Of a stretch of DNA of 64,000 nt, positions 1 to 13,500 are shown piece after piece (the stretch's first letter is position 1; the number at the start of each line of letters is the position of its first letter). The translations under genes were made by a program, and so were the position numbers. This DNA comes from Protaetia brevitarsis (Eukaryota > Arthropoda > Insecta > Coleoptera > Scarabaeidae), in assembly GCA_004143645.1 (NCBI GenBank), contig RXPK01002180.1:1-64000 (forward strand). The letters are read 5' to 3'. The notes under the pieces are model-generated. The model was not told the DNA's origin. It did not search any database and worked only from the letters and a program-made list of their open reading frames with translations.

Positions 1-2576
1 GTTCTCTCCTATATGCTTTGCTACGTGTTTTAACTTCCACTACAACCGTTTCAGCTAATGTACATAAAATATCTTTCCTCATATGTCGATACAACGATAA
101 AGTATCAGCAAAAACAGTTTCTGTTTCCATTTCAAAGCCGGGAGTGCCGTCATACTCCAATAACGGAACATTCTTCGATTCCACATTCTCCAATTGATTT
201 TTATAGTAATATAAAGTTAAAAAATGCTGTAAATTTACATGAAATACATTCATTATAACCTCAGTAATCTTTATTAATTACCAGGGTATTCCCCCAATCG
301 ACTAATACATTCTCAATGTAATATAAAGTGTTTGCTATCATCGGCAGTTTTGATTCGACCACATTTCCAGTTTCTGCATTTATTAATTGCAACAACCGCA
401 CTCTGAAATCATCCAAAAAGCTCTAGTTGCAGCTCTAAAAATTGCAGACGATGCCCGGGTTGAGTTAACAACTCATAACGTTCCGTGATAGTTTGCAACA
501 ATGTCATGAAGTTATCGGCACAAGCTGTGATTTTCAAATTCTCATCGTCGGATGATGATATCGGTTGAAACGTCTCATAGGCGTTCGGGGAGAGCATGCC
601 GTCCATCTTTTCTGTTGCAACTTCAAAACAAAATTAAAACGTTCAACGGTTGCGCTACAAAATCCTTTTTCCTTACATTTACGTTCCATGTTCATCCATT
701 TTTGGAACACCGCAGGCTGTGTTAACACCGCCAGGATGCTGGATTGTGTCGAAGGATAGTGGTAAGTCTCCCTAAGCTCCCTGTCGAATCCTAAAGCCTC
801 GTCGATGCAGTGTGAGAAGACATAGTCGTCGTATTGTAAGTTCGGTATGTCAGAATACAATTTTTCAACTGCTAATTGCACTAAACCCCGCATTAATTCC
901 ATCTATGAAAAACAATGCTTCCAATATAAAAAATCGATACAATAAATAATTTGTGAACATACTTTTGCATCAATATGATGCATACCGAGTCTATCGATGA
1001 TCGGTTGTATCCACTTTGTTACAAAATCTATATGATCCCTAATCCAAGATAATATTTGTGTGAAATACCTGTAAAAAGCACTTATTTATACAATGAAAAT
1101 TTAATAATAAGAACTCTAAAAGATACCATTCTGGTTTATCAATACGATTAGTTTGTCTGGCTCCGTAAAAATGATACAGAAACCTTTTCTTCAGTGGAAC
1201 TAACAAATAATGCAACGGCAGACATAACGGAGGGAAATTCGATAATAATGCAGAGGTTATCACAGGAGTAGCTGTCTCCTCGGGCATTTCAATTTGCAAT
1301 AAATATTCAGCTATTATCTGCAATCTTTGTATATTCGATTGCGATGGAGTTTGTAAACTAAAGTTGGTGTTAACAAAAGGCCATTTAATAGCTTTGATAA
1401 TCTCTTCAAAATCTCTAAAATGTTTCATATTAATGAAAATCATTTTACAACTACTTATAAAACACCTACTTTGCGAATTTATCCTTTAAAATGACGTGCC
1501 AGTGGTATAAAGTATTTTTAAGATGATTCCTTAAATTTGCAGCATTTGAATTCGTTAAATTTCTACTAATTTCGCATAAATTTGCGAAAATTGTAGCGCA
1601 TTTTTCGTCATCCCCATTCGAAATTTCTTTTTGTAAATCTGAACTAGTACATAAAAAAAATATGTTATTAGATCATTAGAAATTTTAGAGATTCTAGTAA
1701 AATATTCTAAATTCCGATACTATACTTTGTATAGGAATTGGTGATGATTAAAACATGATCTTAAATTTAAGTCCACATTTGCAGAGAATTTTAATATCTT
1801 GTATCCCATGAAATACTTATTGTTATTGAAAATATTATACAAATGAAAAAATTCTAACAGATCATAAATATTGAAAAAATGATTGACCATAGTCCTAATG
1901 AAAATTATTATTATTATTATCAATCAATAAAAACTATACAATTTCACTTATGAGAATTGAAGCCATACAAATGTCTTGTTTACAAAAAATACTGCAAAAG
2001 TGAAAATATTTTCTCTAAAGAAGTGAGCATAATTTGTCGTGACTATTCAGTAAATTTTAAAATCAATTTCCTGCTAAAAAACCCCGAAAACTTTCAAAAA
2101 GCCACCTTAGTGGGGTAAATACATTAAAACCATTAAATCCACATACCTTAGTTGTTCTATTCGACGAATCACTTTTAGGTATTGCAGAAGGCATTCTAAA
2201 TTATTTATTTTAACTACGTAGTCTTGCACAGTTTTCCTAACTTCATCGACTTCATCTAAATCCTTTTTTATTGTTTCGGCAAGTGAATTTGATTCAGATA
2301 CGTTGTCATCGATAATGTCGGCGTTTTTATCAATCTTGTTAATTAATTGAACAATGCTCGAGTTTTCATTGTTCAAATCAAGCTGAAATATCGATTAAAT
2401 TAATGAAAAATAAAAAATTGAATAAAACTCAATGGTAGACTAACCTCAGCTTCAATATGTTTGATTTGTTTGGCATAATATTCATGGATTTCCTTACATT
2501 TTTCTGGATCTAGAAGATCTTTACTGTATTTTTCGTTAAATAATTTTATGATGTCCGGTTCATTTCCAGATGTCAT
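1..2576 (-). CDS. RINT1: RINT1 (RAD50-interactor 1 / TIP20 family), multi-exon, C-terminus off the left edge
   Basis: RINT1 is the large subunit of the NRZ tether (with NAG and ZW10), which receives Golgi-to-ER vesicles at the ER; it is also linked to the G2/M checkpoint. I rebuilt eight exons, all with GT-AG borders and matching phases: 2576-2445, 2382-2147, 1643-1470, 1414-1127, 1068-963, 902-677, 620-282 and 226-1. Exon 1 starts MTSGNEPDIIKLFNEKY. Exon 2 is helical and ends at the family hallmark YLKVIRRIEQL. Exon 3 carries TLYHWHVILKDKF, and exon 4 has AIKWPF and KKRFLYHFYG. Exon 5 joins at DKPEWYFTQILSWIRDH, exon 6 reads HCIDEALGFDRELRETY, and exon 8 is still open at base 1. About 576 residues lie here; the family runs to roughly 750-790. 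One extra T (minus strand) in a run at 415-419 breaks exon 7 between LELQLEL and DDFRVRLLQL. Family assignment is firm; the break is probably an assembly indel. Confidence 0.93.
415..419 (-). other. RINT1: Frameshift in RINT1 exon 7 (extra base in homopolymer)
   Basis: The coding strand has five T where four keep the frame. As written the frame reads LELF then G and a stop. Dropping one T gives LELLDDFRVRLLQL and stays open through 46 more codons to a good donor at 281, whose phase fits exon 8. Confidence 0.85.
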
Positions 2577-2915
2577 TATTTAAATACGTAAAAAATCATT
2601 TATTCCGATGTAGCGATGACGTTTTTTATTTATCTCGTATAAATTCATAAGATAAGCACCAGCCCTCGATTTTAATTAAATATTTATGAGAAAGTAACGA
2701 TAAAAATCATTTTTGAACATTAACCTATCCACCACTACATGAACGAAATATTGTACCTAACCTAAAATTTCTTAAGGGGTTTAGTGAGGATTTTATGTGT
2801 TTTTCATTGCGATAACGTGATTTACGTAATTTACGTAAACTTTGCCCTAAAAATCAATCGCGATGTGGGTGTTCTTTCATAGAAATAAATTGTCTTTAAT
2901 TAAATTACAAAGAAG
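2577..2915. promoter_or_regulatory. Divergent promoter region between RINT1 and GMC oxidoreductase
   Basis: Only 339 bp separate the RINT1 start codon (minus strand, 2576) and the GMC start codon (plus strand, 2916). The 5' leaders and promoters of both genes must share this AT-rich stretch unless untranslated first exons lie elsewhere. I see no clear TATA box that settles either start. Calling it bidirectional is inference from geometry. Confidence 0.5.
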
Positions 2916-5900
2916 ATGTTCGGTCTGGTCAAATTTTTCTGTGTTACTTTATTCGTCTTCGGAATAATCGGTTTTGAAATTTATATTTATCTCTGTGATT
3001 TTCGTGATAAGGTTTCAGTGTATGTAGACATTACTTTAAACAATATAGAGAGAGAATACGATTACATTGTAGGTAAGAAATTTAGGTTTGATTATGAATA
3101 AACACGCATAAATCTGGTTTGTATGTATGGCGAAATCTTTTAAATCCTTAATTGGAATATAATTATGGAACCATAAATTGTAATTCAAACGCAATACAAT
3201 AAATAAATGATTTTTAATAATTTAGCCCAGTTTGAATATCCCGGGGCATAAAATATTCGTGAAGTTGATGTGTGAAGTTTTGTTTCTCACCAGTGGCGTA
3301 GTTCGGCAGTTGACACTTCAAATAGTTTATTGATAGCGATCACTTTTTATATACAGAGCATTTTCTATCTTCCAATCATAATAAATCACATACGAAGATA
3401 TTTTTGCATATCAAACAATTGAAGATTGTTGATTACTATTGCTTAAAAAATGAACATTAAATCAGTAGTAACGAGTCGCTCATTTAGTTTAGTTATTTGG
3501 AACTGTTTGAAACATGTAAAAACCTATGATCCACGGCGGGAAATTCAAACTACTTGCAAGTGTTAAAAACCAATCTGTATTATAAATTATAAAATCATAT
3601 ATTGAAAGCATAATTTCTTTATCATAATAAAGCAAAAGATAAAATTGGACAATAATATATAATAATACAGAAATACTCAATAATATACACAACCATGCAA
3701 AAGTTATATAACTGTTTCCAAATACAATATAAATATATAGTAATACACAAAAGTTTTGTCCACAGTTGGTTCTGGTTCCGCAGGAAGCGTCATAGCGTCT
3801 AGATTATCCGAAAATCCAAATGTTACTGTGCTTGTATTAGAGGCGGAGGTTTCGGGGTAGGTTTTTAGATATTCCAGCTGCCTCGCCCTTTTTGCATAAG
3901 ACAATATACGATTGGCAGCACCAAATCGTACCGCAACAACATGCCTGTGGAGCTTTCCAAAATAATGTAATGAAACGCTAAAGTAGTTTCTTCTTTTTCT
4001 ATAAATTTTACTTATTAGGGGAGTTCATGGCCAATGGGTAAAATCGTCGGTGGTTCTGGACGTATAAACAACATGATGTACACACGGGGACACCCAGAAG
4101 ATTTTAAGAAATGGTACAAAGATCTCGAAGAATATAATTACAATTATGATGTTTTAAGGTACTTTAAAAGAGCTGAAAACCAAATGGGCCGTAATATAAA
4201 CGATAGTGAGTTAATTGCTCTTGTACTCCAATTTAAATGTTCCGCTGTGATTTTTTAGTATTTTCAAAATCGAAGCATAAAGTTAACTGTATGATTTTAT
4301 ATTGTATTGTTAAGGCCATTTTACACCTAGCTATTTATTGCGCAATTTATTGACCAATTTAAAATTTTACGTATATAATACGGATTAAATACGTGTTATA
4401 CACGTAAAATTGTGAGGACTCACTAGTAAATGCCATATGTTGAGGTGACTGACAATAGCTGCGGGAGATTTAAATTCGTTTCCTAGGATATCATTATTAA
4501 ATAATGAAAATTATTAATTTTAATATATGTATCTATTGGTTCATTAGCCAAATATCATTCTACAAATGGGCCATTAACCGTTACTGATTTGCTTCGTTCA
4601 ACGGAAATGTATGCAGCGTTTGTCAGAGCTGCCGTTTCCATGGGATTCCCCGTTAGAGATTTTAACGGTGAATTTTCTTCAGGTATATGTCAATTTTGCG
4701 ATATTCAATTCTTTTTTATTTGTTCATTTTTTTTTAATTTAGGTATTTCACAACCTCAAGTAAACGTAAAAGATGGTTCACGATATTCAACGGGCCATTA
4801 TTTATTGGACCAACGGTACAGACCAAATTTAACCATAAAGATCTTTTCACACGTTCAAAAAATTTTATTCAAAGCCGATTATGAAGCTTACGCTGTCCGG
4901 CATGAGATTCTCAATAAAATTCACATAACTCGGGCTAGGCAGGCCATTATTTTGAGTGCAGGCGCGGTGGGGTCTCCTAAACTATTAATGTTATCCGGTA
5001 TTGGTAATCCAACTCATTTAAAAGAAGTTGGTATAAAGCCGATAAAGAATTTGCCTGTCGGAGATAATTTGCAAGATCACATCAGCACAGGTTTCGATTT
5101 AATTTTACTCGATAGGGCGTTAAATATGAACTTCTATAGCTTACTATCATCACCAGTTCCTTATTTTCAATACTTCTTCCAATCCAAGGGACCATTGACC
5201 AGTGTGGGTTGTGAGATAGTCGCGTTTTTACAGAGTAACTGTTTAAATAGCACAAAATATGAATCGTGCGAGAAAAAGTGGGGAGCACCTGATTTAGAAC
5301 TAATTTTTCTACCAGTTGGTTTATCCTCAGATCATGGGATCCATTTTAAAGACGTCGTATCTTTAAAAAGCGAAGTCTGGTATAAATACTTCTCCCAATT
5401 GACTAATCGCTATACAGCAAACGTAATACCGATCGTTTTACACCCAAAAGCATTGGTACGATACGTTTGAGGAATAAAGATCCCGCGAGTAAACCCATAA
5501 TCGACCCAAACTATCTTTCCGACCCTTCAGACGCCGAAATTCTCATCAGAGGTTTAAAACTCGTAAAGAAAATCACGGAAAACACTCACATGGCGCATTT
5601 GCGTCTCAAATTTAACGATTTGAAGTTTCCCGGTTGCGAAAATTTTACTTTTGACTCGGAAGATTATTGGAGGTGCTATATTAAGTACGTGTCCTTCACT
5701 CTGTTTCACCCTGTAGGGACTTGCAAGATGGGAAGCGAACGCGATTCTCACAGCGTCGTCGATTACGATTTTAAAGTGATCGGTACGAATAAGTTGTTTG
5801 TCGCGGATGCTTCTGCGATGCCTTCACTAGTCAGTGCCAATACGAACGCCGCTGTTGTTATGTTGGCTGAGAGGGCGGTGGATGCTGTGAGGAAACATAG

Positions 5901-5967
5901 GAGATTGGCCATTGGTGGTTGTTACCGAAAGGATGTATTTTTGAAAATATATACTTGTGATCTATAG
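2916..5967 (+). CDS. GMC-family FAD oxidoreductase (glucose dehydrogenase-like), five exons, two frameshifts
   Basis: GMC oxidoreductases use FAD to oxidise alcohols such as glucose or ecdysteroid; substrate cannot be read here. Exons are 2916-3072, 3766-3966, 4019-4205, 4548-4682 and 4743-5967, with consistent phases. Exon 1 encodes an N-terminal hydrophobic segment (signal peptide or anchor) and ends REYDYIV, joining exon 2 at VGSGSAG, the FAD dinucleotide motif GxGxxG. Exon 3 has SSWPMGKIVGGSGRINNMMY and RGHPEDF. Exon 5 has GAVGSPKLLMLSGIG (GMC signature 2) and a C-terminal HPVGTCKMG plus SANTNAA, which carry the family's catalytic His and Asn. Total is about 634 residues, usual for insect members. 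Breaks: one surplus base at about 3843-3866 (LEA in one frame, FLDIPAASPF in the next) and one missing A at 5446-5449 (HPK to IGTIRLRNKDP). A polyadenylation signal lies near 5996. Either an intact gene with assembly indels or a recent pseudogene. Confidence 0.9.
3843..3866 (+). other. Frameshift 1 in GMC gene (net +1)
   Basis: The FAD-motif frame runs to TAG at 3858-3860. The next family block, DIPAASPFLHKTIYDW from 3868, is one base out of register. Removing one base, for example from GGGG at 3854-3857 or TTTTT at 3862-3866, reconnects them and leaves the exon 2 donor in the phase that exon 3 needs. Confidence 0.75.
5446..5449 (+). other. Frameshift 2 in GMC gene (net -1 in an A run)
   Basis: The frame ends at VRYV then TGA at 5468-5470, while the expected block IGTIRLRNKDP is open one frame over. 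Five A instead of four would read HPKSIGTIRL, the usual family order. Confidence 0.85.
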
Positions 5968-6009
5968 CTGCATTTACCTATTATATATATTTTATAATAA
6001 AAGTGAACA

Positions 6010-9000
6010 TACAAAAGCAAAACAGTTATTTTTATTTTGATTCACATTTATTGATCAAGTTAAATCAGTAAAAGATATTAGTTTATCGCATTAGTTTATA
6101 GCAATTATATTAAGTAACTTCAATTTAAAGGTATTCAAATCACTATTAATCTAACAGGAAATACCAATAAACTTCCGCACAGTATAGAAAGAGTAACCAT
6201 AGAGACAATTGCTTCCCCTCTCGTCCGTTTTTCGAATCGTAGTAAAATGAGCGTGGCAGGTCATAAAAAATCGTATTGCGCAGCACGTGAATCGTGCACT
6301 TTCGTGCATTCATTCAAGAAAATTTTGGCGGGGTGCTAGTGTTTATAGCAGCACGTATGTATTATTGTTATTGTATCAGTCACGATAAAATATAAATACC
6401 ATCGTTTAGGCACTTATGTTATGTCGCTATGATGTTCACCCCCATTTTATTTTTAAATTTCGTTTGTTCTCTTGATCTCTTATTTGTGATTCTTGGTTTA
6501 CGTGTATGTGTATTAGCATTAGCACACATTTTATAATTATTTTTTCATAGACAGTTTACATACGTTTTTGTGTTCAGTTTTAAGTGATCATTCATAAAGT
6601 ATATATAATATATCAATTCTACACTTAAATGTCAAAAATACTTACAACTATGGGACTAATAACACCACATACTATGAAAAGGTGCTTTAAAGTATGAAGT
6701 GCATTTCAATGTTTACAGTAAAAAGTACCCGAGAGATCAACATTTAATTTTTTGTTTTTATTAAAGGTTGTAATGTAAGCAATACATCATAGCAATCATT
6801 CACCAATGATTGATGATGGAACCAGAGGAATTTGGGTCAACTACCTGCATTGGTTACAATCGTTGGCATACTCCCAACTGCAAGAATAGTGCGAGAAATA
6901 ATTACAATTTAAGTTTTTTCGCAAAATTCGTTGCGATACGTTTGTGGATATTTAATATGGAAATGTTTAAATGTCTGTGTGTTTGTGAAGCGTTTTCCCA
7001 GCAACATGATCAGTTAGATGATTCAACGTTATTTTGCCATTTAAAGGCATATGGACACGCGAATAAGCAAAAATTTGGAAAATTAAAAATACCTTTCTTT
7101 TATGTCATAATATTAGAGAAAATATTTTTGAATAATTTTGAATTAGTGTCACCACAACTGAAGTGTTTGGAAAAATTCATAGCACAGTTCAGTTCTATTA
7201 ATTTTGAACATCCATGTCAAGAATGCGATTATTTTACACATTGAAGTTTCTGATTTCAAAGATGTTGTGCTTCAGGGTACACATTAAATAGAAGCACGTG
7301 TGAAATCGGCAGAAAAAGCCATATAACTTCATAAAGTTGTCAATTATATCAATATGTAAATAACTTTCGACTTGCTACCTTTCGTTGCTAGAATAAATTG
7401 TTGACCAGTACATTTGTATGTAATCTCTAATGAAAACATTCTGTTTGTAATATTTTTCATTGTCTATATTGTAGGCATAGCAAATATAAACTATTCACTA
7501 CTTATGTCTTTCAATATTAACCTGTTTACTCTTACCTGGAAATTAACTGGCAAAAGCCCAATCAAAAATGTCCAGTATATCGTGTATGCATTGCTGTTAT
7601 AATGAAAGCTTTCTAATCCAGACAATGCAATTTTTCTGAGAGCAGACTTAATAAAATCCACATTATTTGTAAAAATATTCGAGAACGACGTTTCCATATG
7701 ATAGGTAATTCTTTTAGTTAATTATATAATTAAATTACAGCAATAGAAAATTTAACAGATCGGTATTTTTCAATAGATTAAGTGCTATCAACTAGGTATA
7801 TCACTAAATTTCAAATCAAAAATGCTACTACAAATAAAGTGGCTTATTTTATGCAATTTTATAATTTTGAATATATAGGAAATTTTGCGATCAGGTAAAT
7901 AAATTCACTTCTACACTTTTATAATGTTACTACGTTGCGTATTATTATAGGTTATAGTATAATAATAACGAAATGTCAATTTATAAAACATTTCTACAAA
8001 AAAAATTGGTTATATGCACATGCATGTTTATAATTCACAGCTAATATTCTTACAGCGACTCTTTCTCTTGCATCTACTAAATTTCGACCAATTCAATAAT
8101 AAATATATGATATAGCTTTGACATAACCTCCGCTATAAAGCATAGAGATCAAATTTTTAAATGTTCCTACATTTTTCCGGTAGACGCATAGGATGCGCGT
8201 GGCTGTGCACTCCCTAGCATCAATGTGATCAAGGTCATTAAAATAGGACGAAGAATTTTCATTCATAAAAAGGGGTTCTGTTCATTCTTGATATAATTCT
8301 AACTGTGCTTTCGGCACACCAATCTTTTAATCCTCAAAAACACAATTACATTTCGTTAGCTAAGTAACATCTTCAGGTGTGCATACAAGTGTATTGTCAA
8401 ATACTAAATGCGTAAAATAGTAAGTATATCCTAGGCTACAAAAATTAATCATCAGGACTACTATATTCAATAAATTCTAAATATTTGTAATTAAGGGGTG
8501 TTAAATCAGTATTAATCTAATACAAAATCGTAGGTAATTTCATGCTTTAATGTTGAAATTAGTAAAAATAATTGCGGGAAATTTGAATCTGGTTTACTGG
8601 ACAATATATTGAACGATGATTTGAGTTTAATTGGTTTTTGACCGGTTTTTGTCCATTAACATTGCTGAAACTCAATATACATAATAAACTATGCCAAATT
8701 ATGCTCACACATGTATGATCTTGCTCTTTTTTCTTGCGTAAAGATCGATTTTCATGTGCGAGATGGATTTAATAAGACCGTACAAATTATGAGTGAACAG
8801 AGTATACATACACTTAGGACGTAAATACTAAATACTCTTTTAAAAATTATTTATATTAAAATTAGAAAAAATCTTAAAAAACCATGAATGAAACAGCAGA
8901 TTCTAGATTATCTTAAGGGTGGGCAAGATTATAAAAAATTTCATCACTGTCAATAATGGTAAAATTCATAATTCTTTTAAAAAATAGATGTCTCTGTAGT

Positions 9001-9453
9001 ACTTTCTAACGTTCCTACAAAAATATTTATGCTTATACAAATGGGGTGGTTACAGAGAAATATTTGACGAAATAAGAGGGGATAGGATAGAACGGCAATG
9101 GTGAAGTAAGGGGCGCATAGCATATTTGAACCGATTTGAAATGTGTAGCATATCTACTATTTCCAACATATTTCCAGCGTGTCGAGTGGTCGAGTAGATT
9201 TGCAGATGATACAACGTACAGAGCAGGTAGCGTAGGACCCAATGCGTACAGCAAGGAAAAAAAAGCTATCGGGATAATGAGAAAAAAACATGTTTAATTT
9301 TGGGTAATATATGGTGATATAGTGAATATTAAATATGAGAAATATAAACATAATTTATTAATTGTTCGACTGGTGGAAATATGTTATGTTATTTTCTTCA
9401 CGGTATTAACATCGATGTTAAAAAGATGCCAACAAAATATTATAATTCTTATA
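6010..9453. other. Intergenic region, mostly unassigned
   Basis: Between the GMC gene and the repeat at 9454 I recognise no host gene. An open frame at 6810-7244 (144 codons, plus strand, Cys/Phe-rich C-terminal half) has no family I can name and no splice support. A copy of a small MITE family is at 8497-8621. A fragment of similar sequence may lie near 6130-6160. Confidence 0.5.
8497..8621 (-). repeat. MITE family M1, partial copy (reverse)
   Basis: This stretch matches, in reverse, the interior and one arm of the complete copy at 44252-44412. Shared blocks include the reverse complement of CATGAAATTACCTACGATTT and the arm motif AATTGCGGGAAATTTGAAT, followed by GTTTACTGG at the end. Confidence 0.65.
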
Positions 9454-9813
9454 CAGTGAGTCGTAAATGTCCACCCCCCGATAATTTTGAATGGTATGGA
9501 GATAAGAGCAATGAAACAAAACCAAGTGAAATTACAATAATTTTGATTTTTTGCCTATAGAGATACGCACATGCCTTCTGATGTAAAATAAGAGGGCGTA
9601 GGTATCTTTAAAAATTTTAATGGGAAGTAATTTCATTTAGAAAGCTCTTTGGAAGATATTTCTATTACTTTTATGGCAATGCAAACAGTTTTACGATTTT
9701 CGAAATTTTTACCAACTTATCCAAGATTAATAATTGGAGTACCATACGTTACTTTTTCGATAGCCCTCGTATTCGCTTTTTGGATATAGTGTACAGAAAC
9801 CTGTAATTACAGT
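9454..9813. mobile_element. Dispersed repeat R1, copy 1
   Basis: About 360 bp, closely similar to 22456-22831. Both copies follow a TA, begin CAGTGAG, share GATACGCACATG and the block ATGGCAATGCAAACAGTTTT, and end at CCTGTAATTACAGT. No long open frame is present. The TA plus CAGTGAG start suggests a Tc1/mariner or pogo derivative, but no matching inverted terminus is obvious. Confidence 0.7.
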
Positions 9814-10578
9814 GGGAACAATGTGGTGTATAGTACTAATTCGCAGTATTATACGTAATACGTATATTAAATAAATATAACAAAATATGGAATTTATCTC
9901 TTAAAATGTAATAATACTTGCATTATTTATTAGATGGATATTTCATATTTCAATATTCTGTATATGTTTACGGCTCATCATTACGGCAAAAGGATAAGGT
10001 GGTGTTTCTTGTAGGGTGGTCCAAATACTTCTTTGTACATGTAGTTGTGAAAAAAAGACAAGGTCAATCTTTCATTTTGAATAGGTTTTGCATAACCACT
10101 GTACGATTCATTTTCTTTTTGTAAATATGATGTAGGTAACATCATCTGAGGCTCAAACTCTTACTTCATTTTTTAAATTAGTTATAAAATTAAGTTTTAT
10201 CTTATTTACTTTTCAACAGTTTAACTTGAGCTCAATAACTAGAAATATAACTTATTACTATATAAGTTTCACTTAATTCTTCCTAAAGATGCAAAACCTG
10301 TGAATTATAGTTATTGCCGATTTGCAGGATCTGTAACAATCTTGCCCAGCCTTAAGCGGTAAGAAAAACGCTGGATTCTTAATTGTTAGTACCAAGTTGG
10401 TATTGTTAGTTGTACGTCACAGTTATTTACAAGTCATTTTTCAGTGATTGGCGTTACTGCGCCGTTTTCCCTGGCTTTGTGGTATTTATAGGTTAGCTCT
10501 TGCATCACAGGCGTCTCGCGTGACAAGAAAATCATATGATTTTCTCTTTTTCCAAATAAGCTTTATGGGAAACCGATA
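9814..10578. other. Intergenic, nothing recognised
   Basis: AT-rich sequence upstream of the BED-finger gene. It should contain that gene's promoter and 5' leader, but I see no diagnostic element. Confidence 0.4.
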
Positions 10579-13500
10579 ATGAGCAGAAGGACGAGTAACA
10601 TATGGCAATATTGCACGGTCCTAGATAAGACGCATGCAAGATGCGGCCTGTGTAAACAGAAACTCTCCTACAAATCATCCATTACGAACATAAAGCGTCA
10701 CTTGGCGAGAAAGCACCCGGACGTGTGCCAGTACTTGGTGGGAAGTCAATACCAAGTCGCCGAAACTATCGAAATCAAACCTAGTACTTCGGACTCGGAG
10801 GGAGCTTACGAAAATACTTTCGAGGATAGTGAAAATCCGCAGAATACGAGTGATCTCGGCATAGAAGGGCACACCGAGGTCGTCACTACAGCTTGCGGTT
10901 CATTTCACGTGAGCATAATTCCAATTATAACTTTAAATTACTTGCGCGTTATTGTGATATTTCTGTATGTGATAAATAACATGTAGTTATTCGGTGATTA
11001 GCTGAAGAAAGTAAATTATATGTATCAACATGAGAAATATTAATGTCAATGATAAAGCATTAAGTTGTATAGTTTGATATGCTGTTATTTTACTGCAGTA
11101 ATTGTGTTACTGAAGAAGTGACAGTTATTTGTATTCTTCTATATAGATTATCCCAAAAGCTGCTTCAGATGTTGAAAATAATGAATTGGCAGGACCTGTC
11201 GAGGAAATGGCTACACCACCTCCGAAGAGAGAATCTAAAAAACAAAAGACTAGCAACATCTGGCAACATTGTACTCCGATAGATAAAGTTTATGCGAGAT
11301 GTAATATATGCGAAGCAGTTTTGTCCTACCGGACATCAATAACTAATATAAAGAAGCATTTGGTGCGAAAGCACAACTTCGACTATCCTGCCTGTCAGCT
11401 CAATAAAGTGAGTGAAATTATTTTTGCTGTTTGTGTCAATCTATCGGCTGTCTCACCAAAAAGTGCATTATTTCTATAAAGTACAAAGGTTATGCCGACA
11501 GTTTTACGCTGTCGTCAAATCTTTTTTTTTTTGTAGGAAATTAAATTTGTACTGTTTTTAATGCCCTAATGACTAAACAACGAATTTCACATTGTAATAC
11601 CACTGAAAAGATAAGACTAGAAATAACACCTATTATGTATGTTTGTGAACTGGGTTCAACACAGTTAAACATACAACACATATAAGCACACAACATATAT
11701 AATAAAACAATCATTATAATCATTCGGTATTTTACAAAATCATATCTATCGACTTGTTTTATTTTGTATTATCTTTATGACGCTTATGGTACTCGATGAT
11801 GGCAGAAAGGCGAAACTAGTAATACGATATAATAATAAATATAGAATGGAAAGGACTTATTATTTTTCTTCATTTTATAATACTATGAGATTCAAAATGA
11901 TTGTCGTAAGAAAAAAAACTATTTTCCGGATAAATTTACCTATACTTATTACCAATTTAATGAGCGAAATTAGCTACATACAAATTTCATACATTAAATG
12001 AGTTTTCTTGACATTTAGCGACATTGGCGTGCGTGTTGTAGTATCTTTCGATTATTTATCTTATAATTTTTTTCAAACCATTCATATTTACATCTAATAT
12101 CGCCAACAACAGTATTTCTGAATACTGTAAGAAAATAAGGGAATTTATCTGTGGTAATTAGTTCAATAAACAGGTAAAAAATCAATATTAACATTAAGTG
12201 AAATAGTTTATTACATTTTATAATTTTATAGGCTTATCATACACTTCAGCGCAACAAGCTGTCAAAAGAAAGTTACATTTTCATCGCTATAAAAGTTTCT
12301 ACGATACAGTAATTATTACCATTAGATCACGATAGGCGATTGGAATATTGTCATTGGTTTAATAACATTTAAGGGACGATGATTGCTAAAACAATGGTTT
12401 TTCTCGGATGAAGCTTGGTTTTATCTAACAGGCTATATCAATTCACAAAACTATCATATCTGGTCTGCAGAAAATCCACACAAATTTCAAAAAACGCAAT
12501 TGCATCCTGTAAAAGTTGGAGTTTGGGCCAATGAATGAAATGAAATAGGGCCAATTTTCTTCGAGGAAACTGTAACAGCCCAACGTTACTAACAGATGTT
12601 GGAATTGTTTATTGCAGAGTTACAAGAAAATGAGCTTGAAGTAGATTATTTTTAGCACGATAATGCTCAGCATACTGCTCGACAAACTGCCAATATCTTC
12701 AACAGTTTTTTGCTGACAGGTTCGTTAGAACACAAGATGGCCACCAGATCGCTGATCTAACCCATTAGATTACTTCATGTTCGGCTATCTAAAAATAGGA
12801 TTTATAGAAACCAGTGCATACCATAGAAGAACTGAGAGATGCAGTTTTGTCACTTAATAAATACTAATTGTATGTTATAATTTAAAGTAATAATAAATTT
12901 AGTTAAACACAAGTTAGTATGGAATTATAAAATCATAATTTTAGGGAAGTTAAATAATTACATTTCATTTTTACAAGCAGAAACAAACAATCCATAGTCG
13001 TTTATATAATACGAGTTCAAATATAGATTACGTTTTCCTTATTTATGACAGATCCGTTTACTTTCTTATGTTCCAACACTGACTTAGTTCAAACCTTCAT
13101 TACAAACACGCGGCATATACCTACACCCTGTTACTATCTATAGGAGCGGAATTGACTAATCTTTTTGAATCTCGTAGTACATACTCCATTGTTTAGGATC
13201 ACAATAAATACAAAAATATACGTTTGGCCAAATTAACCTACCTTTTATATTATTACACGATAGCAGAGTGATTTTTTATTTATTTTATTTTTTCGATTAC
13301 TTTCTGCTTTTTTGTATAGTTAATAAATCTAGATAATCTTTCGAATCTAACTATTTTTTCTTTATCTATTTTAGTTTGTGCCTAAAAAGACCGTCATAGT
13401 ATATGAGAATGACAACGAAAATGAAGAATCAACACCAGATGCTTCGATGGAAATCACAGAGAGTAAAGTGGAAATTGCTCCCGAACAAGCATCTCCTGGG

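Noticed and set aside
2916..3251. Separate 60-residue membrane protein made by splicing 3072 to 3226 (ending AQFEYPGA)
   Set aside because: The exon ends REYDYIV, and splicing to 3766 yields the continuous GMC start YDYIVVGSGSAGSV; the alternative is a chance acceptor.
6810..7244. 144-codon ORF as a host gene
   Set aside because: No recognisable domain, no splice sites of note and AT-rich composition like the surrounding spacer.
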